This document shows, one piece after another, positions 19,655 through 30,729 of a stretch of DNA of 64,000 bases. Below the pieces are notes generated by a model. That model made no database searches, had not been told where the DNA came from, and saw only the letters and a program-made list of their open reading frames with translations. How positions within the stretch are numbered: the stretch's first letter is position 1; each line of letters begins with the position of its first letter. Source of the DNA: Coniochaeta sp. PMI_546. Lineage: Eukaryota > Ascomycota > Sordariomycetes > Coniochaetales > Coniochaetaceae. Position numbers and translations under genes: made by a program. Location of the stretch: positions 310,001-374,000 of the forward strand of contig MU271153.1 of NCBI GenBank assembly GCA_021432605.1. The letters run 5' to 3'.

Positions 19655-20897
19655 CTAAGAAGCCATTGCCATTTGCCCCGGAATTTCAGTGACCCCTACG
19701 AGATTGTTAGTCAGCTCAAGTCCACATCTCTAGCTGGCCCAAGCCTGGGCAGAGCACAACTTACATTCGTCGATCTCGTCGTTGGCATATGTCCGAGGGA
19801 TGGTGCACTTCATCGCTTCCTGCGGAGTCTGAACCTTCAAGACGGAGCAGACGTCACCGTTGCAGCGCGCGTCCATGGCGCGCTGAAGTGAGTCACCCTT
19901 CCAGCCGAAGACGTAGTCGCCGTGCTGAGTATATCCGTGTCTTTCACAATTAGTTAGTCACTTGTGACATCACGAGGAGGGGGAAGAAAAACTCACGGAT
20001 CGTTTGTGCTCCAGACGAACGGCTGCGAACCATCCTCGGCCCATAACTCCTTGTGATTGAACTGAGTTGTCTACGTCGTTTTATGCAAGTCAGTACAGAG
20101 ATTTCTTCCAAACACACACGAGTGGAATGTGCGGGCAGACTCTGGCAACTTACATCCCACATCACCTCAAACATCACCTGCGGTATCAGCACAGGATGGC
20201 TTGCCGGACACTTATCCGTGGATCTGTCAAAGCTTCCCGAAACGGGATACGCGACATGGCTCCGGTGGTCAGGGCTGTCGGTGTTCTTGCCGTCCCAACA
20301 GGTGGGAAAGGTGATGACGGAGCGTATGCCCCCGGTGCAGAACCCCGTCGGCAAGGTCTGGCTGTCTGGCGAGGCGCAGTTGACGTGGCTGGCATCCCCA
20401 GTCTTCGGCATGCACCGGTGGCAGACCTTGGGATCGCTCCCCGGCTTGTTCCTCGTCGCGTCTCCGACCAGCATGCGGAAACCGGGCTTGAATGCAGTGA
20501 CCTTCTTCCCGTCGTACGGCGGTATGTAGTACACGGTAATACCCCCGTCAGCGTGGAGGCCCTCGCTCACGGACTGCGGCACGCGCTTGTATGTCCCGTT
20601 GCGGGCGCGGAAGTACAGCACGGCGGTCCAGTAGTTGGAAAAGTCCTCCGAGAAGGTGCAGCTGGTGCATGTCGACTCTGTGGGCAGATCGTGCGTGGCC
20701 GGGTCCATGGAGGCGTTGAAGGAGTTGCCGCCGACGATCTGGTGCAGATGCGGCGAGGGTATTTGACCAGGGGTGACGAGGGGGTCGAGACGGTCGATAA
20801 CGAGCTTCGAGCAGCTGAACCGCATCATCGGCATGCTTGCGCTCTGGGCGGAGCCATGCTCGACGAGGAGCGCCAGGGCGAGAGCCTTCCAGTGCAT
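19655..20897 (-). CDS. secreted DUF1996 protein, four exons
   Basis: Model complement(join(19655..19695,19765..19940,19997..20070,20154..20897)), 344 residues. Introns of 83, 56 and 69 nt have GTAAGT, GTGAGT and GTAAGT donors and CTGAC or CTAAC branch sites, and all junctions keep frame. The start gives a signal peptide (MHWKALALALLVEHGSA). DUF1996 landmarks run in order: RFSC near the N-terminus, DPLVTPGQIPSPHLHQIVGG, SCTFSEDFSNYWTAVLYF, GFRMLVGD, FPTCWDGKNTDSPDHRSHVAYP, then GYTQHGDYVFGWKGD and a final WVTEIPG. The many cysteines fit an extracellular fold. The family is widespread in fungi, secreted, sometimes with a WSC domain, and of unknown activity. A downstream acceptor for exon 3 (CAG at 19925) was rejected because it breaks the frame. 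Confidence 0.9.
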
Positions 20898-21518
20898 CTT
20901 GGTGGAATGCTTTGTGTTGATGCGAGGTCTGAAAACCTTGGCAGGGGTAGGTTGCACGAAACCTTGGACGGACGACTCGTATATATGTGGCCATGGCCTC
21001 GCCACTGCTGTCTCGCAATGTCTAACTCCTCTCCCATATACCGTGTCGGGCCGCTCTGGCGCTATCGATACGCTTATGACTTGTTTATGTTAATTTGCGG
21101 TATATTGAAGAGTTTAGCCAGGGGGTTGCTGAGAGGTGTAGATCAGTGTCACGTTCCCCAGTATAATCGCATATTGCCTGTAGTTTCAGTCCGAGGATGC
21201 GAGTTAGCCATATTGCATATGGAATCCTCTACCTTATCTTCGCAACTCTTCTGCGGATTCAGAAATAGTCTCCGAGTTCTGTAGGTTCAAAGCGACGCAT
21301 AACATGCCTTGAGACGCTCCAATCAGTGGCTCTGAACGTCACCAAGGGCGGCAATGGAAAACGGTATTGTTCCAAACATTGGATGCCGGTGCTGATAGAC
21401 ATGCTCGATGATTCGCTTGTTGGTTCTCTGATTATATGTTGCATTTGATGCTCATACAAACACTTGGGATGACCTCGAGGACGACTTGGGGCTTGTCGTC
21501 GCCATCACAGTCTTCACT
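20898..21518. promoter_or_regulatory. promoter of DUF1996 gene and spacer
   Basis: A TATATA word at 20980-20985 lies about 85 bp upstream of the DUF1996 start on its strand and is a candidate TATA box. The rest, to the end of the next minus-strand gene, holds no supported gene. Confidence 0.4.
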
Positions 21519-22706
21519 TCATCGTGAATCCTCTCCAGAGTCAAGTCCTTTCCTTCGCCCCGATTGCGACGCCTCTCTAGCCTCTTTACTCCGTCTGCCC
21601 AATCCTGCCGTGCTAGCTCTGAGTCCAGACGGATCATTCATGGACTCCCTTGCCACCAACAGGACTGCCACCACTACCCACCCGAACACAATGAACATGG
21701 GACTCATCTCAAGCAGAATATATAGCCGTGCCCGCCACTTGATCGTGGCCGCAACACCGCCCGCAACCGAGACTAATGTGATCAACAGCCCCGGTCGCCC
21801 GAGCAAGGCGAATCTGATCGCCCCTGAAAACGTGGGCCACAGAGCATGACGCATGTAATGCCACAGCATCAATGCCATAAGCGGAACCTTGATCCAGTGC
21901 GTCGTCAGTGTCTGGCTGAGAGCTAGATGTTCCGGTTCGTTGCCGCCGAGGAGCTTGTAGACGGCGATGAGGCAGGAGATTGTGTGTATAGCACGGGAGA
22001 AGATGTAGTCCAGTGTCATGAGCATGTACACGCCGATGCCGATTTTGCAGAGATGTATGAGCCCTTCTAATGACACAATCACGGCCCGGGGCGAGCCGCG
22101 GAGTCTCTCGACCGTTGCTGGTGACAGACAGCCGTTATTGACTAGCAGTACCTGTGCTGTCAGGATAGCAAGGACGCCGAGTGTGTATGTCTGTAAGTGC
22201 GAGAAGAACGCCCAGGCCCAAGAGTAAGACAATGTTTGCTCGAGGTAGACATCGGGGTTGGACAGTGCAAGACGTAGATTGTCCACAGGGTTGCAGAACA
22301 TGAAAGCTCCCAACCAGGGGACGAGAGTGCGGCGGATGTGGTTGATAAGGATGGCAATGATGGCGCGTATGAGTGCAGTTCGGTAGCCGTCTGCTAGCAA
22401 GGCGGCTTTGAGAGGCTTCCAGATGTCCTGACTACCGAAGTTAGACCGGCCGGCGTCAAAGACATATATAGACTTAAAGATGTCAGAGTAGGGCAGGCCG
22501 GTCAAGAGAGCTGCCACCCTCTGGTGGAGGAAGCATGCGGCAGAACTAGGGACGAGAGGGCGTATATGACAGAAGGGATTCCTGGCAGGCGTATATAGAT
22601 GCACCGGAATGGCTGCGAAGGACGATATCCGTTGCCTCAGTCCGTGGCCACTGTGAATAGTGAATGTAGCCTCCGGTCCGCACCGGTCATCGTTGCCACG
22701 GTCCAT
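21519..22706 (-). CDS. polytopic membrane protein, unknown
   Basis: The frame is open from 22820, but the first ATG is at 22706, giving 395 residues. The N-terminal 60 residues look atypical, so an upstream exon or missed intron is possible. At least five hydrophobic stretches are visible: TLGVLAILTAQVLLV, IGIGVYMLM, VPLMALMLWHYM, PGLLITLVSVAGGVAATI and SPMFIVFGWVVVAVLLVA, plus ALIRAIIAILIN nearer the N-terminus. The tail is basic and Ser/Gly-rich and should face the cytoplasm. Positional conservation of the motif NPVDNLRLALSNPDVYLEQTL might help identify it. I recognise no family; wax-synthase-like acyltransferases were considered but no catalytic motif is seen. Confidence 0.58.
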   Translation of the reverse strand: MDRGNDDRCGPEATFTIHSGHGLRQRISSFAAIPVHLYTPARNPFCHIRPLVPSSAACFLHQRVAALLTGLPYSDIFKSIYVFDAGRSNFGSQDIWKPLKAALLADGYRTALIRAIIAILINHIRRTLVPWLGAFMFCNPVDNLRLALSNPDVYLEQTLSYSWAWAFFSHLQTYTLGVLAILTAQVLLVNNGCLSPATVERLRGSPRAVIVSLEGLIHLCKIGIGVYMLMTLDYIFSRAIHTISCLIAVYKLLGGNEPEHLALSQTLTTHWIKVPLMALMLWHYMRHALWPTFSGAIRFALLGRPGLLITLVSVAGGVAATIKWRARLYILLEMSPMFIVFGWVVVAVLLVARESMNDPSGLRASTAGLGRRSKEAREASQSGRRKGLDSGEDSR

Positions 22707-23195
22707 ATCCGGGCGCAGCACTCGGTAGAGCAGAGTGTACAACTTGCAACAGCTTCGGTGCAACTCGATGGAAGCAAAGCGAGCCGTTACGAGAGGGCAG
22801 TTTGTCACCGGCCTTGACAACCTTGATCACGACAAAGGGAATCCACCCAAAGCAGCGGACGGCTCTGTCGCATCTCCATCCAAGCTTCCAAGTGTCTTCG
22901 GAGTACTGTCGAGTTCAGACCTCTTGCGATGCGGCACACCACCAGAATATATCTTGAGCCGCGTCTTCTTCAAGGCAACACGTGGATTTCACCTGTAGTG
23001 GGGCCACTAACGCACAGGCGTTGAGATGAGCACGGCAGGGCGGATAGCGATAAGCAGGCTTTGTCTGATTTACACAAATCAGTGGAGGAAGGGAACTAAA
23101 GCAAGAACGGCTCTGTCATCCTACCGCGTCTTTCGTCCTGATCCCATCCCCGAGGAACAAAAGGTCTCTTGCAGGTTCACCTGCATTCTGGGAGC
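22707..23195. other. intergenic, no supported gene
   Basis: About 490 bp between the membrane-protein gene and tRNA-Ser. It may hold a first exon of the membrane-protein gene (minus-strand ATG candidates near 22880) and its promoter. Confidence 0.35.
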
Positions 23196-23199
23196 AAAA
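23196..23199 (-). terminator. Pol III terminator of tRNA-Ser
   Basis: TTTT on the minus strand, 11 nt past the 3' end of the tRNA, the usual RNA polymerase III stop signal. Confidence 0.7.
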
Positions 23200-23210
23200 G
23201 AGAGACGTTA

Positions 23211-23291
23211 CGACAGTGACAGGATTTGAACCTATGCGGCCGAAGCCATATGATTTCTAGTCATACCCATTAACCACTCTGGCACACTGCC
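23211..23291 (-). tRNA. tRNA-Ser (anticodon AGA)
   Basis: An 81-nt cloverleaf without intron. The acceptor stem GGCAGTG pairs with CACTGTC (one G-U), discriminator G. The anticodon stem TATGA/TCATA encloses CTAGAAA, so the anticodon is AGA, read as IGA after deamination, decoding UCU/UCC/UCA. A long variable arm (TGGCTTCGGCCGC) marks a class II serine tRNA. T-arm ATAGG-TTCAAAT-CCTGT contains the B box; the A box is TGGTTAATGG. Confidence 0.96.
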
Positions 23292-23437
23292 TTGATCGAA
23301 TATAAAGTTTCTTCACGCTAAGCAATATCATGAGTCAGGGCATCGTCACTTGCAGACTCAGCTTCCAAGCTCCGCAAAATGCATCTCGGAAAAAGAAGTC
23401 TAACAACAAACCCAGTGGTAGCCGCAAATCCTTTTGA

Positions 23438-24237
23438 CTAATGGTCGATCCAAAAGTCATCCTCCTTAACGATTTCTCTCAGCGCATTCTGTCCCTTCAT
23501 GCTGAGCTTCACCTTGGCGCTCGCCAAGGCCTTGATAACGACGTTGTAGGTCTCCAACTCCTGCATGGACAGTTTGCGTCTGCCCGAACCGGGCGTTGGC
23601 GGATTGAGCGGCGGCATTTCCTGGGAGAAGGATCGTCCTCTGGTATGGCTTCTTGGAGTTCGCGGCTCTGATGCCGGAGAGGGGGCGGGTGCATTCCCCA
23701 GAGCTCTATCTGTCGGTGGTGGTGTATTTGGACGGGGTGGTGCTTGCATTCGAACTTGAGGAGCGACATTGGACGGCATGATGACCGGTGCGGAGAGCAG
23801 AGTGTTGATCACACTGTGAGGACGAGCGACAGGCGGGTATTGCGGAGCCTGGACTGGCGCTGCTGGAGGTGCTACTTGAGGTGCCGGTTGAACCACTACT
23901 TGGTGAAGCGCCTCCTCCCAGCTCGATGGAGGAGAAGGAGGCCCAAATGAACGTGATGGCGCGTTAGACCTCCGTGGCAAAGGTGTAGGACTGGAATCTG
24001 CGCGTATACTCAGCATCACGCCTGTCCTCTCAACGTTGTCATATAATGAATGCAGGAAGGAGACATACCACGACCTCTGCTGCTAGGGCTCGCTTCTCTG
24101 TCGCTCATTTCATATATGTCGTCGTCGCTCTCCGCCCCGTTTGCATATGCGTCACGGGTCCTCGGAGTTTTGGGAGTGATAGGGAAATACTCCGTGATAT
24201 TATGATCCCTCTTCCTTTTCCGTGGACTCATCTTCAT
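23438..24237 (-). CDS. proline-rich unknown protein, two exons
   Basis: Model complement(join(23438..24021,24069..24237)), 250 residues. The 47-nt intron has a GTATGT donor and a GACAG acceptor, and the phase-1 junction is in frame. The N-terminus MKMSPRKRKRDHNITEYFP combines a basic nuclear-localisation-like cluster with an aromatic ITEYF motif that loosely resembles a PCNA-interaction box lacking its glutamine. The middle is Pro/Ala-rich and disordered. The C-terminal 45 residues (MQELETYNVVIKALASAKVK to the DDFWIDH end) look like a short conserved helical module. A nuclear protein is likely; no function can be given. It lies 150 bp upstream of tRNA-Ser on the same strand. Confidence 0.68.
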
Positions 24238-27200
24238 GATCACATCCTCTGAGACCTTGTGATATTTCAGTGCGTCAACAAGATGGTCCTCCCAGAGGTA
24301 GAAGCGGCAGCTGGGTCGGTTGACACATGTCCAAACTACTCCAGATCAGTCATGGTACCGGTAAGGCGCGCGAGGTCTGCATTTGAGTACTGACACTTCA
24401 TTCCGACATATGCCAAACTTCGCGAGTTGACAGCTATACGCTCGGCTGCCCTGTCCCCATGCTTGCAAAGCCATACTCCATCCTTGAACTGCCCCTGCTG
24501 GTAGTCCGACTCGTGGTAGACTGGGCTTTGAGAGGACATTGCCTGATTCGAACTCCAACCCAGTCGAACTGCAGTGATTTGGTGGAAAGATCTTTGGCTG
24601 GACAGAGAAGGTGAATACTTTCAACTGTAATGTTTTCCCAAGCCATAATATCCAAGATCGAGAGGTCACGCCTTCAATAAAGCATCGAAATGATGTTCCT
24701 GTGAGGCCTGAAAGCCCGAGGTTGACCATACACGCGAGCTCTCGCTGGTCATGCAAGCACTTCTTTAAGTACGCCCAGGCGGAACACAAGGCATTCTGAT
24801 GTCTAGCGGTGCTGGCACTGCTGTGCACCGCATGTTTTTCTGGCAGGGATCCCCGCGTGGGATGTCGTTAATGGGAGGTTGGCTAAGCGCCGTTATCGCG
24901 ACAAACCTGCAACCAGCCATGGCAGCTGAGGCTGTGCAGCGACTCGTACTGATTATTGAATGCGCAGTGCTGCGTCGAGCGCATTAGCGGCCGATAGCAA
25001 TCCGAACACGGTAGCAACCACCAACGTCACCGGCGGCCTTGAAAAGGTTTCAGGTGACTGGTCATGGTCTGATCATGGTCGAGTTGTTCGGGTCTACTGT
25101 TTTTGTAGCCCATTGGGATAGGGTGGGATCGATGGCTGAGGGTGAAATATTGACACCATTGGAAAGCCCACCATATCATCATCTGGGCTGCGTATTGGCC
25201 AGACAGAAGCAGCCTTCTCGGACGTATACTCGAGTGTCAAATGCTGGTTCTTTAAAGCAGAGAGAACCCTTCCATTAACCAGTCGTATTTTCTGATGCAA
25301 GGCAAACCCATTGAGAGTATCTCCAGCGCCCGCAACTCCCGTCACTTGTTGACTACTTCTCCGTGCGCCGTAAATCGCCCCATACAGCTATCGCTCCTCG
25401 CATGGAATTCACGTCCCATCATCTCCCGCGCCTATGCACGGCTGCAGAACATACTACACGACGTAAAGAGATTCCAATGTGAAGCCTTCCTCTGGATCTA
25501 ATCGTCACAGACGAATGGCAATCGACAGCCTCGGTCAACCCTCCACCAGCCTGCCGCCACGCTGCAGATGTCATTCGCTCATGCCTCACCTCCATGAAGC
25601 AAGGTAAGAGAACATGATTACCGACTGCTTTCAGCGACTCGGTGGCCCATATCCCAGCTTCTGCAACATGGTCAAGCCCACAATATGGTGGACATGGCTC
25701 GCTTTGCGGCATATGGTAAATACACGTTGTCTGATATATCTGGAAACCGTGGATTCGAAGTTTCACTATCGTTGATTTGTTGCTTGGCTGTATATCCTGC
25801 GGAGGGTCCACGCAGGAGAGAAGCGTCAGTGAAAGAGTGCTGCTCGTCTTCACCAACGTCGTCTGCGCTGACACGAGGTAGACCTCTGCCGCCGAGGCTG
25901 CAGCTGAAACTTCGTATGGCAGATAATCAGATCCTTGTTGGGAGTAGTTGCGTTGATCATGTACAACGACAGTAGTCAATCTCAACCTACGGATGACACA
26001 GATGGCAGCCCACCAAGTTCCCATGCACCATGTGTAGGAATGTGCCGATGATCCGAACTTGTTGGGGCTCGTGAGGTCCAGACCCTCTGGTGCGCAAGTC
26101 TACAAAGTTGGGAGGAAGCATGATACATGTCACCGAGCGATACGCATCGAGTTCTTCGAGCCAGCCAGCCTCGCGAACAATGAAACTGTGTGAAACCTAC
26201 GGAACGAAGCTGTTCGCCAACAAAATAGTGGCAGGGTAATCATTGTCAACCCTGGAGGCCTCTGGGCTTGCGCTTCGGTGCCCTAGGAAGGGAGACGATA
26301 GCAAGTCCAGCCATTGCCAGACACAAGCTCAGCGTACCGCTTGGCGCGTTGGAACACTGTTCGCACGAAACAGTACTAAGAATAGTTGCATCTGGAAAAA
26401 GAAAAAGAAAAAACTAATATAGGAACTCATCAAGACTTATTATTATAGTATAGCACCTATATAAAACATCAAAAAAGCAAAAAGTCAAAAAGTGCAAAAG
26501 AAAATGACTGTGAATCGAACTGGGTTCGTTGGGTTTCCAAAGATTGGGTACTGGAGTTTCTTGGCCATCCCACGGATCTGTCTGGTAAAAGGCAAGGCAG
26601 ATATTCGATGTAGGGTGAGCCACTCCGACGGAACTAACTCGTTATTTTACTTCTTTAACTACCAAGCCGGGACCCACAATACCATCACGTGGGTTCGCCT
26701 GCCCCTTTTCAACGTCGACAGCTTTGTGAAGAAGCACTCCGACCTGGGCATTCATGAACATGGTGCCAGAAAATAGGAAGGGGCTCAAACATTTACCTAC
26801 TCTCTATTTGGGTCGACCAAAGGATGAACTGATTCAGATCCAGACCTGCACCAGTAGGGGTTTTCCAGGAAAGTGAGCCATTCCGAGTCGTCGGTCGTGT
26901 TTTGGCTCCCATCTTGATGTTCAGCGATCAACAAAGCTGAACAGACCCAATCATTGCGAGGAATTCTGTCTAGTTTTTCATACTACCTGGAGCCTCTGGC
27001 CCCTCTCCGACATGATTATCTCCTCTCTGTCTTCATGAGTGGCCTCGACTTGCGAATGGAAGAGCGTCTCAAAGCTTTGGCAGCAAGGTAGCTCTTCTGT
27101 CACCGTTCATACTCTGGGTATTGGTGCCGTGATGTCCTCTGTCTCAGGGATCCTCGTCTGGCTGCCATAGCAGCCCAGGTAGTTTGGTCCTGGATCACTC

Positions 27201-28702
27201 CAACTACCAGCAGAATTAGTTTTTCCTGAGATGTCAGTAAAGATGGAGCTAACCTGGCGGCGCAACCACAGCGAGGGTAGTGGTTGTGGCCAAGGTCCGC
27301 TTGCGCCGCTCCAAGATTTGGTGCTCGCTATAAAAGATTGAGCCGGACCTGACTTGCGTTAAAGCGTCAGCGTTGTTCCTTACTTAGGGGTTCTAGGCAC
27401 AAGTATAAAAAATCAGTCGAGGAATACCGTGTAGAGGCGCAGTTCTCCCATCTCGGATAGTCAGCTCAGACTTTTCTGCTCGCGGCCAACCATTGGGGCC
27501 TCCTAGCGATCGGTTTCAGAGCACTTGATACGACGGTTAGGATTGACTAATCCAGCAGCCTGGATCCAATAGCCGCGTACATGATCTCGAGACAAACCAG
27601 AGTTGGTTTTGAACGACGAGATCTACAAGCCGGCTGGCGCAAAAGCCATCTGATTGCTTGAGCGGACAATCCCCACAGGGCCGAAGCAGTGCTGAACTTA
27701 AGTTCCTCGACCTAACACTTGTTGGATTTACAAGGTTGTTAGTTAGCTTTAAGCTCAACTGATCGAAGCAGCGTTTGCGTCAGGACTCGATACACTTTGC
27801 CGGACCTCCGCCCATCAATGAGACACTGGGGAGAGGAGAGGAAAAGATGGGAAAGAGGAAGACGTAAACAGAGAAGGCAAAGAACCGGCAATAACTTCTG
27901 ACATCCATCGAGACGCTGAGCCAGACCGACCATCGCTTTTGTCAAGCGAATGCCACTATCGGAATGTGTTTGGGGACGCCAGTTCCCAGAGTTTTGAAGA
28001 CTTGAGCAAAATATCCAACCTTAGGCACCTGGCACTGTTGAGACTCAGGACTCTGACAATGGAGTGGCAGTACTGCCATCTTGGGTACAGGGCGAATAGG
28101 TCCGAGGAGAGTCATAAAATCAGACGACTGTGACAAAGTAGCACTGTGGGAATGACACCCCTTTGAGGTACCTATTCCCGCTACCACTAGCGCCTACGGT
28201 AGCAATTTAAGGTAGAACTCCGGCTCTACAGAAGGTGGCGAACAGGCCTACAATACCGGACTGAGGACAATAACTGGCCCTCAATCAATCGTGCTGAACT
28301 TTCCATAATATTTTGCTCGCAACAGGACAAACCTGGATCTCATTCTGGACAGCCGTTTCACCATCCCAAAGACTCTTCCCAAACTTGATCACTCCTCCTC
28401 AGTCTGCATCTTGTCTGCCATAAATATCCTCAAAGCCCAACCGTCCCTGTCTTTCTCATATCCTCTCCTTCCACACTTTTTATTCTACAGAGCTTCCGTT
28501 GACTGGCGCGAGATGCCCTTGTCCGGTCGCTCGACATCGAATTCTGAAGGCATGGATACCAACGACTACCGAAAGGCTTTCCTGAGAAAGTCCTTTGAGT
28601 CTGAACTGTTCGTTCTATTCTTTGAAACACACCAGTACATCTGGCGCAACTTTCAACCATAGAATATTCATCCTCCTCTGGAACGAGTCTCCAGATGTGG
28701 CC
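24238..28702. other. long gene-poor region
   Basis: 4.5 kb without a supportable gene. Frames of 60-201 codons occur on both strands (largest 25419-26024 minus) but have no recognisable content and no joining splice signals. An A/T-rich patch lies at about 26395-26500. A minus-strand frame at 24336-24539 (MSSQSPVYHESDY) is the most protein-like piece and could be the last exon of an unrecognised gene. Confidence 0.45.
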
Positions 28703-28730
28703 GGTCGGTCGGTCGGTCGGTCGGTCGGTC
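28703..28730 (+). repeat. (GGTC)7 microsatellite
   Basis: Seven perfect tandem copies of GGTC. It is not within any supported gene. Confidence 0.95.
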
Positions 28731-29714
28731 GCGATCCTGCTACCACTACCCCGCACCCAGAGAACTTTAGTGTTCTTTGACAGCCCCAGCCCTGGACCAG
28801 AACTCAACCCAATCAGGCCCAGTCACCAAAAGAGTCCACTGGACAAGAAGAGTACCAAGACCCAATCTTTTTATTTGGCTTTGAGCTGACGGTACGTTTG
28901 GTGTTCTTTTGTTGCGATATGTCTACTTCTCTTCCTCGCGCATACAGTCGCTAAGCAGGTCAACAGGTCTTCCGCCTTGCATTTGCTGGTGACTCCCTCC
29001 AGGGTCGATTGGGCCAGTTGTCCACTGCCATACACCTGGACAGCGCCCTTCTCTATACGGGTATTTGTCGGCCTGAGCAGTCAAGTGGCAAGGCCTGATC
29101 AAGAAACCACCAAACATCAACTATGCTGGCTTGTCGCAACATGTCATTCCTCCTCCCCAGCTCTATGACCACTTGTGTCAACGATGCCTACCGTGGGCTG
29201 TTGACTTCGCACCAACTGCGCACTCCATGATCACACTATCCTTCAAGGTCAACCGCCCTCAACACAGACAAGGTCTTCTCGTCTTCACCAAGATGCCACA
29301 CTAAGATGCCAAGATGGCAATCCACAAGCATAGTCTTCTTCCCTTCCACTACGCTTATGGCATACATCTGTTGACAGGAAAACCTACATTTTCCCGCCCT
29401 TTCTCCGCCTCTTGTTGGAGACACAGAGTCGTTTGAGACACAGTCTCTCAGCTCAACCTTATGCCTTCTGCATCTCGATCGAGGCACCTGACCTGCTTTG
29501 TCATATATGCCTTTTGATGCAAGTACCTCTCTCATCACATCGACTTCCATCGCATCTTTATTCCAGTCACATCACCAACGCCACTCGGTGTACCTTCAGG
29601 CCATTACCGCCCAGGACAGGAAGACAGCAACTATGACCTTGGGCGCCACTTAATGGCCGACCATTTAGGGCCTACTAGGTCAGTCTTCGGACCACCGCAT
29701 CAGTCTTGCGACCC
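28731..29714. other. intergenic, no supported gene
   Basis: About 1 kb of CT-rich DNA without a convincing frame. I see nothing further in it. Confidence 0.4.
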
Positions 29715-29772
29715 TAGAGGCGTACCTGTAATGCACCTTCTGTGATGTCATCTCATTACAGGTACGCCTCTA
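29715..29772. repeat. perfect 19-bp inverted repeat with 20-nt spacer
   Basis: The left arm TAGAGGCGTACCTGTAATG (29715-29733) and the right arm (29754-29772) are exact reverse complements around a 20-nt spacer containing TGATGTCA. It would fold into a very stable hairpin in DNA or RNA on either strand. No gene overlaps it. It may be a small hairpin RNA source, a cruciform, or a tiny palindromic insertion. Confidence 0.93.
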
Positions 29773-30729
29773 TCCTCCCCAGCATTGGAAACCACCAAGC
29801 GGTTGTGCGGTTGTAAGTCAAGTTCACCCCATCCCCATTCTCCCCGAGTCACAAACATCAGATCACCAAAGTGGGCAGCACATATTGAGGAGACCTCGAA
29901 TATCTGATTTTTCATCTAACCCTGGATACTCAGACATTGCGCACACCCTTGGCTTCATTCATCGCTCCTTCAGCAAATATTCCGTCAACAAGCCGCCATG
30001 CTCCTCAGCCCTCCAGATCTCTGTTCTCAGATCAAAAAGCAAGCAAGCAACAGCGCAAATCCAGCGTGCAAAGACGCCCACGCCCGGCAGCCAAGTGGCA
30101 ACTCCCTCCCATCATCGCGACACAGTCCCCAATGGCTGGCCAAATCGGTTTCTTTCCCTGTCCTCTTTCAGCAGAATCCCTTCTCTGCAGATGCACTCGA
30201 AAGTATAACCCCCCTCCAAAAAAAAAAAAAAAAAAAAAAAAAAAACAAACAAACAAACAGATGACCCCCCCCCCCCTTCGCTTGCTTTTTTCTCCTTGCC
30301 CTCCAAACAAAAAGCCGCAAAGCCGAGGCGAAAACTGCAAAACGCCGCGGCCAGGCCATACACCACGCCGTGCCTTCTCCCGCGAGAGAGAGAAAAGTAT
30401 TTCTCTGCGGAAGAGGTGTCTCGTGAGAGACGAGGCGGTGATGTTAACAGGCCAACCGACCAACGCAAACAAACCGACGCAGAATAAGTACAGTTGTCAA
30501 AAGATATGTACAAGACTCGAAAACGGACAACGCGCAACCAGCACCGCCGCCGGAAGAAAGCGGGCAGTACGCACGAGATTAATTCGTCATATTCCTGGAC
30601 CGCCATCGCAGAAACGGATGCAGCAGGTCAGGTTTTGGGGGATGTCCCTGTTATGGAGAAAGATGCGTGCTCAGAACGCAAGATTCCAGGGACAGAAAAA
30701 CGGTTCCAAGTTTTGGGGAACTTGACCGT
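29773..30729. other. spacer with poly-A, downstream of the BET gene
   Basis: Contains a 28-A run (30218-30245), CAAA units and a 12-C run (30265-30276). The part next to 30730 should be the 3' untranslated region of the minus-strand BET gene. Long plus-strand frames here cross the homopolymers and are not believable genes. Confidence 0.5.
30218..30276 (+). repeat. poly-A, CAAA and poly-C simple tract
   Basis: Twenty-eight adenines, four CAAA-like units, then twelve cytosines. Homopolymer length is prone to sequencing and slippage error. Confidence 0.85.

Noticed and set aside
20067-21284. 405-codon plus-strand open frame
   Set aside because: It lies antisense to the DUF1996 exons, whose splice structure and family motifs are clear.
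25419-26024. 201-codon minus-strand frame
   Set aside because: No recognisable motif and a weak start; kept only as part of the gene-poor region.
29937-30725. 262-codon plus-strand frame
   Set aside because: Runs through a 28-A and a 12-C run and the 3' region of the BET gene; composition is not protein-like.
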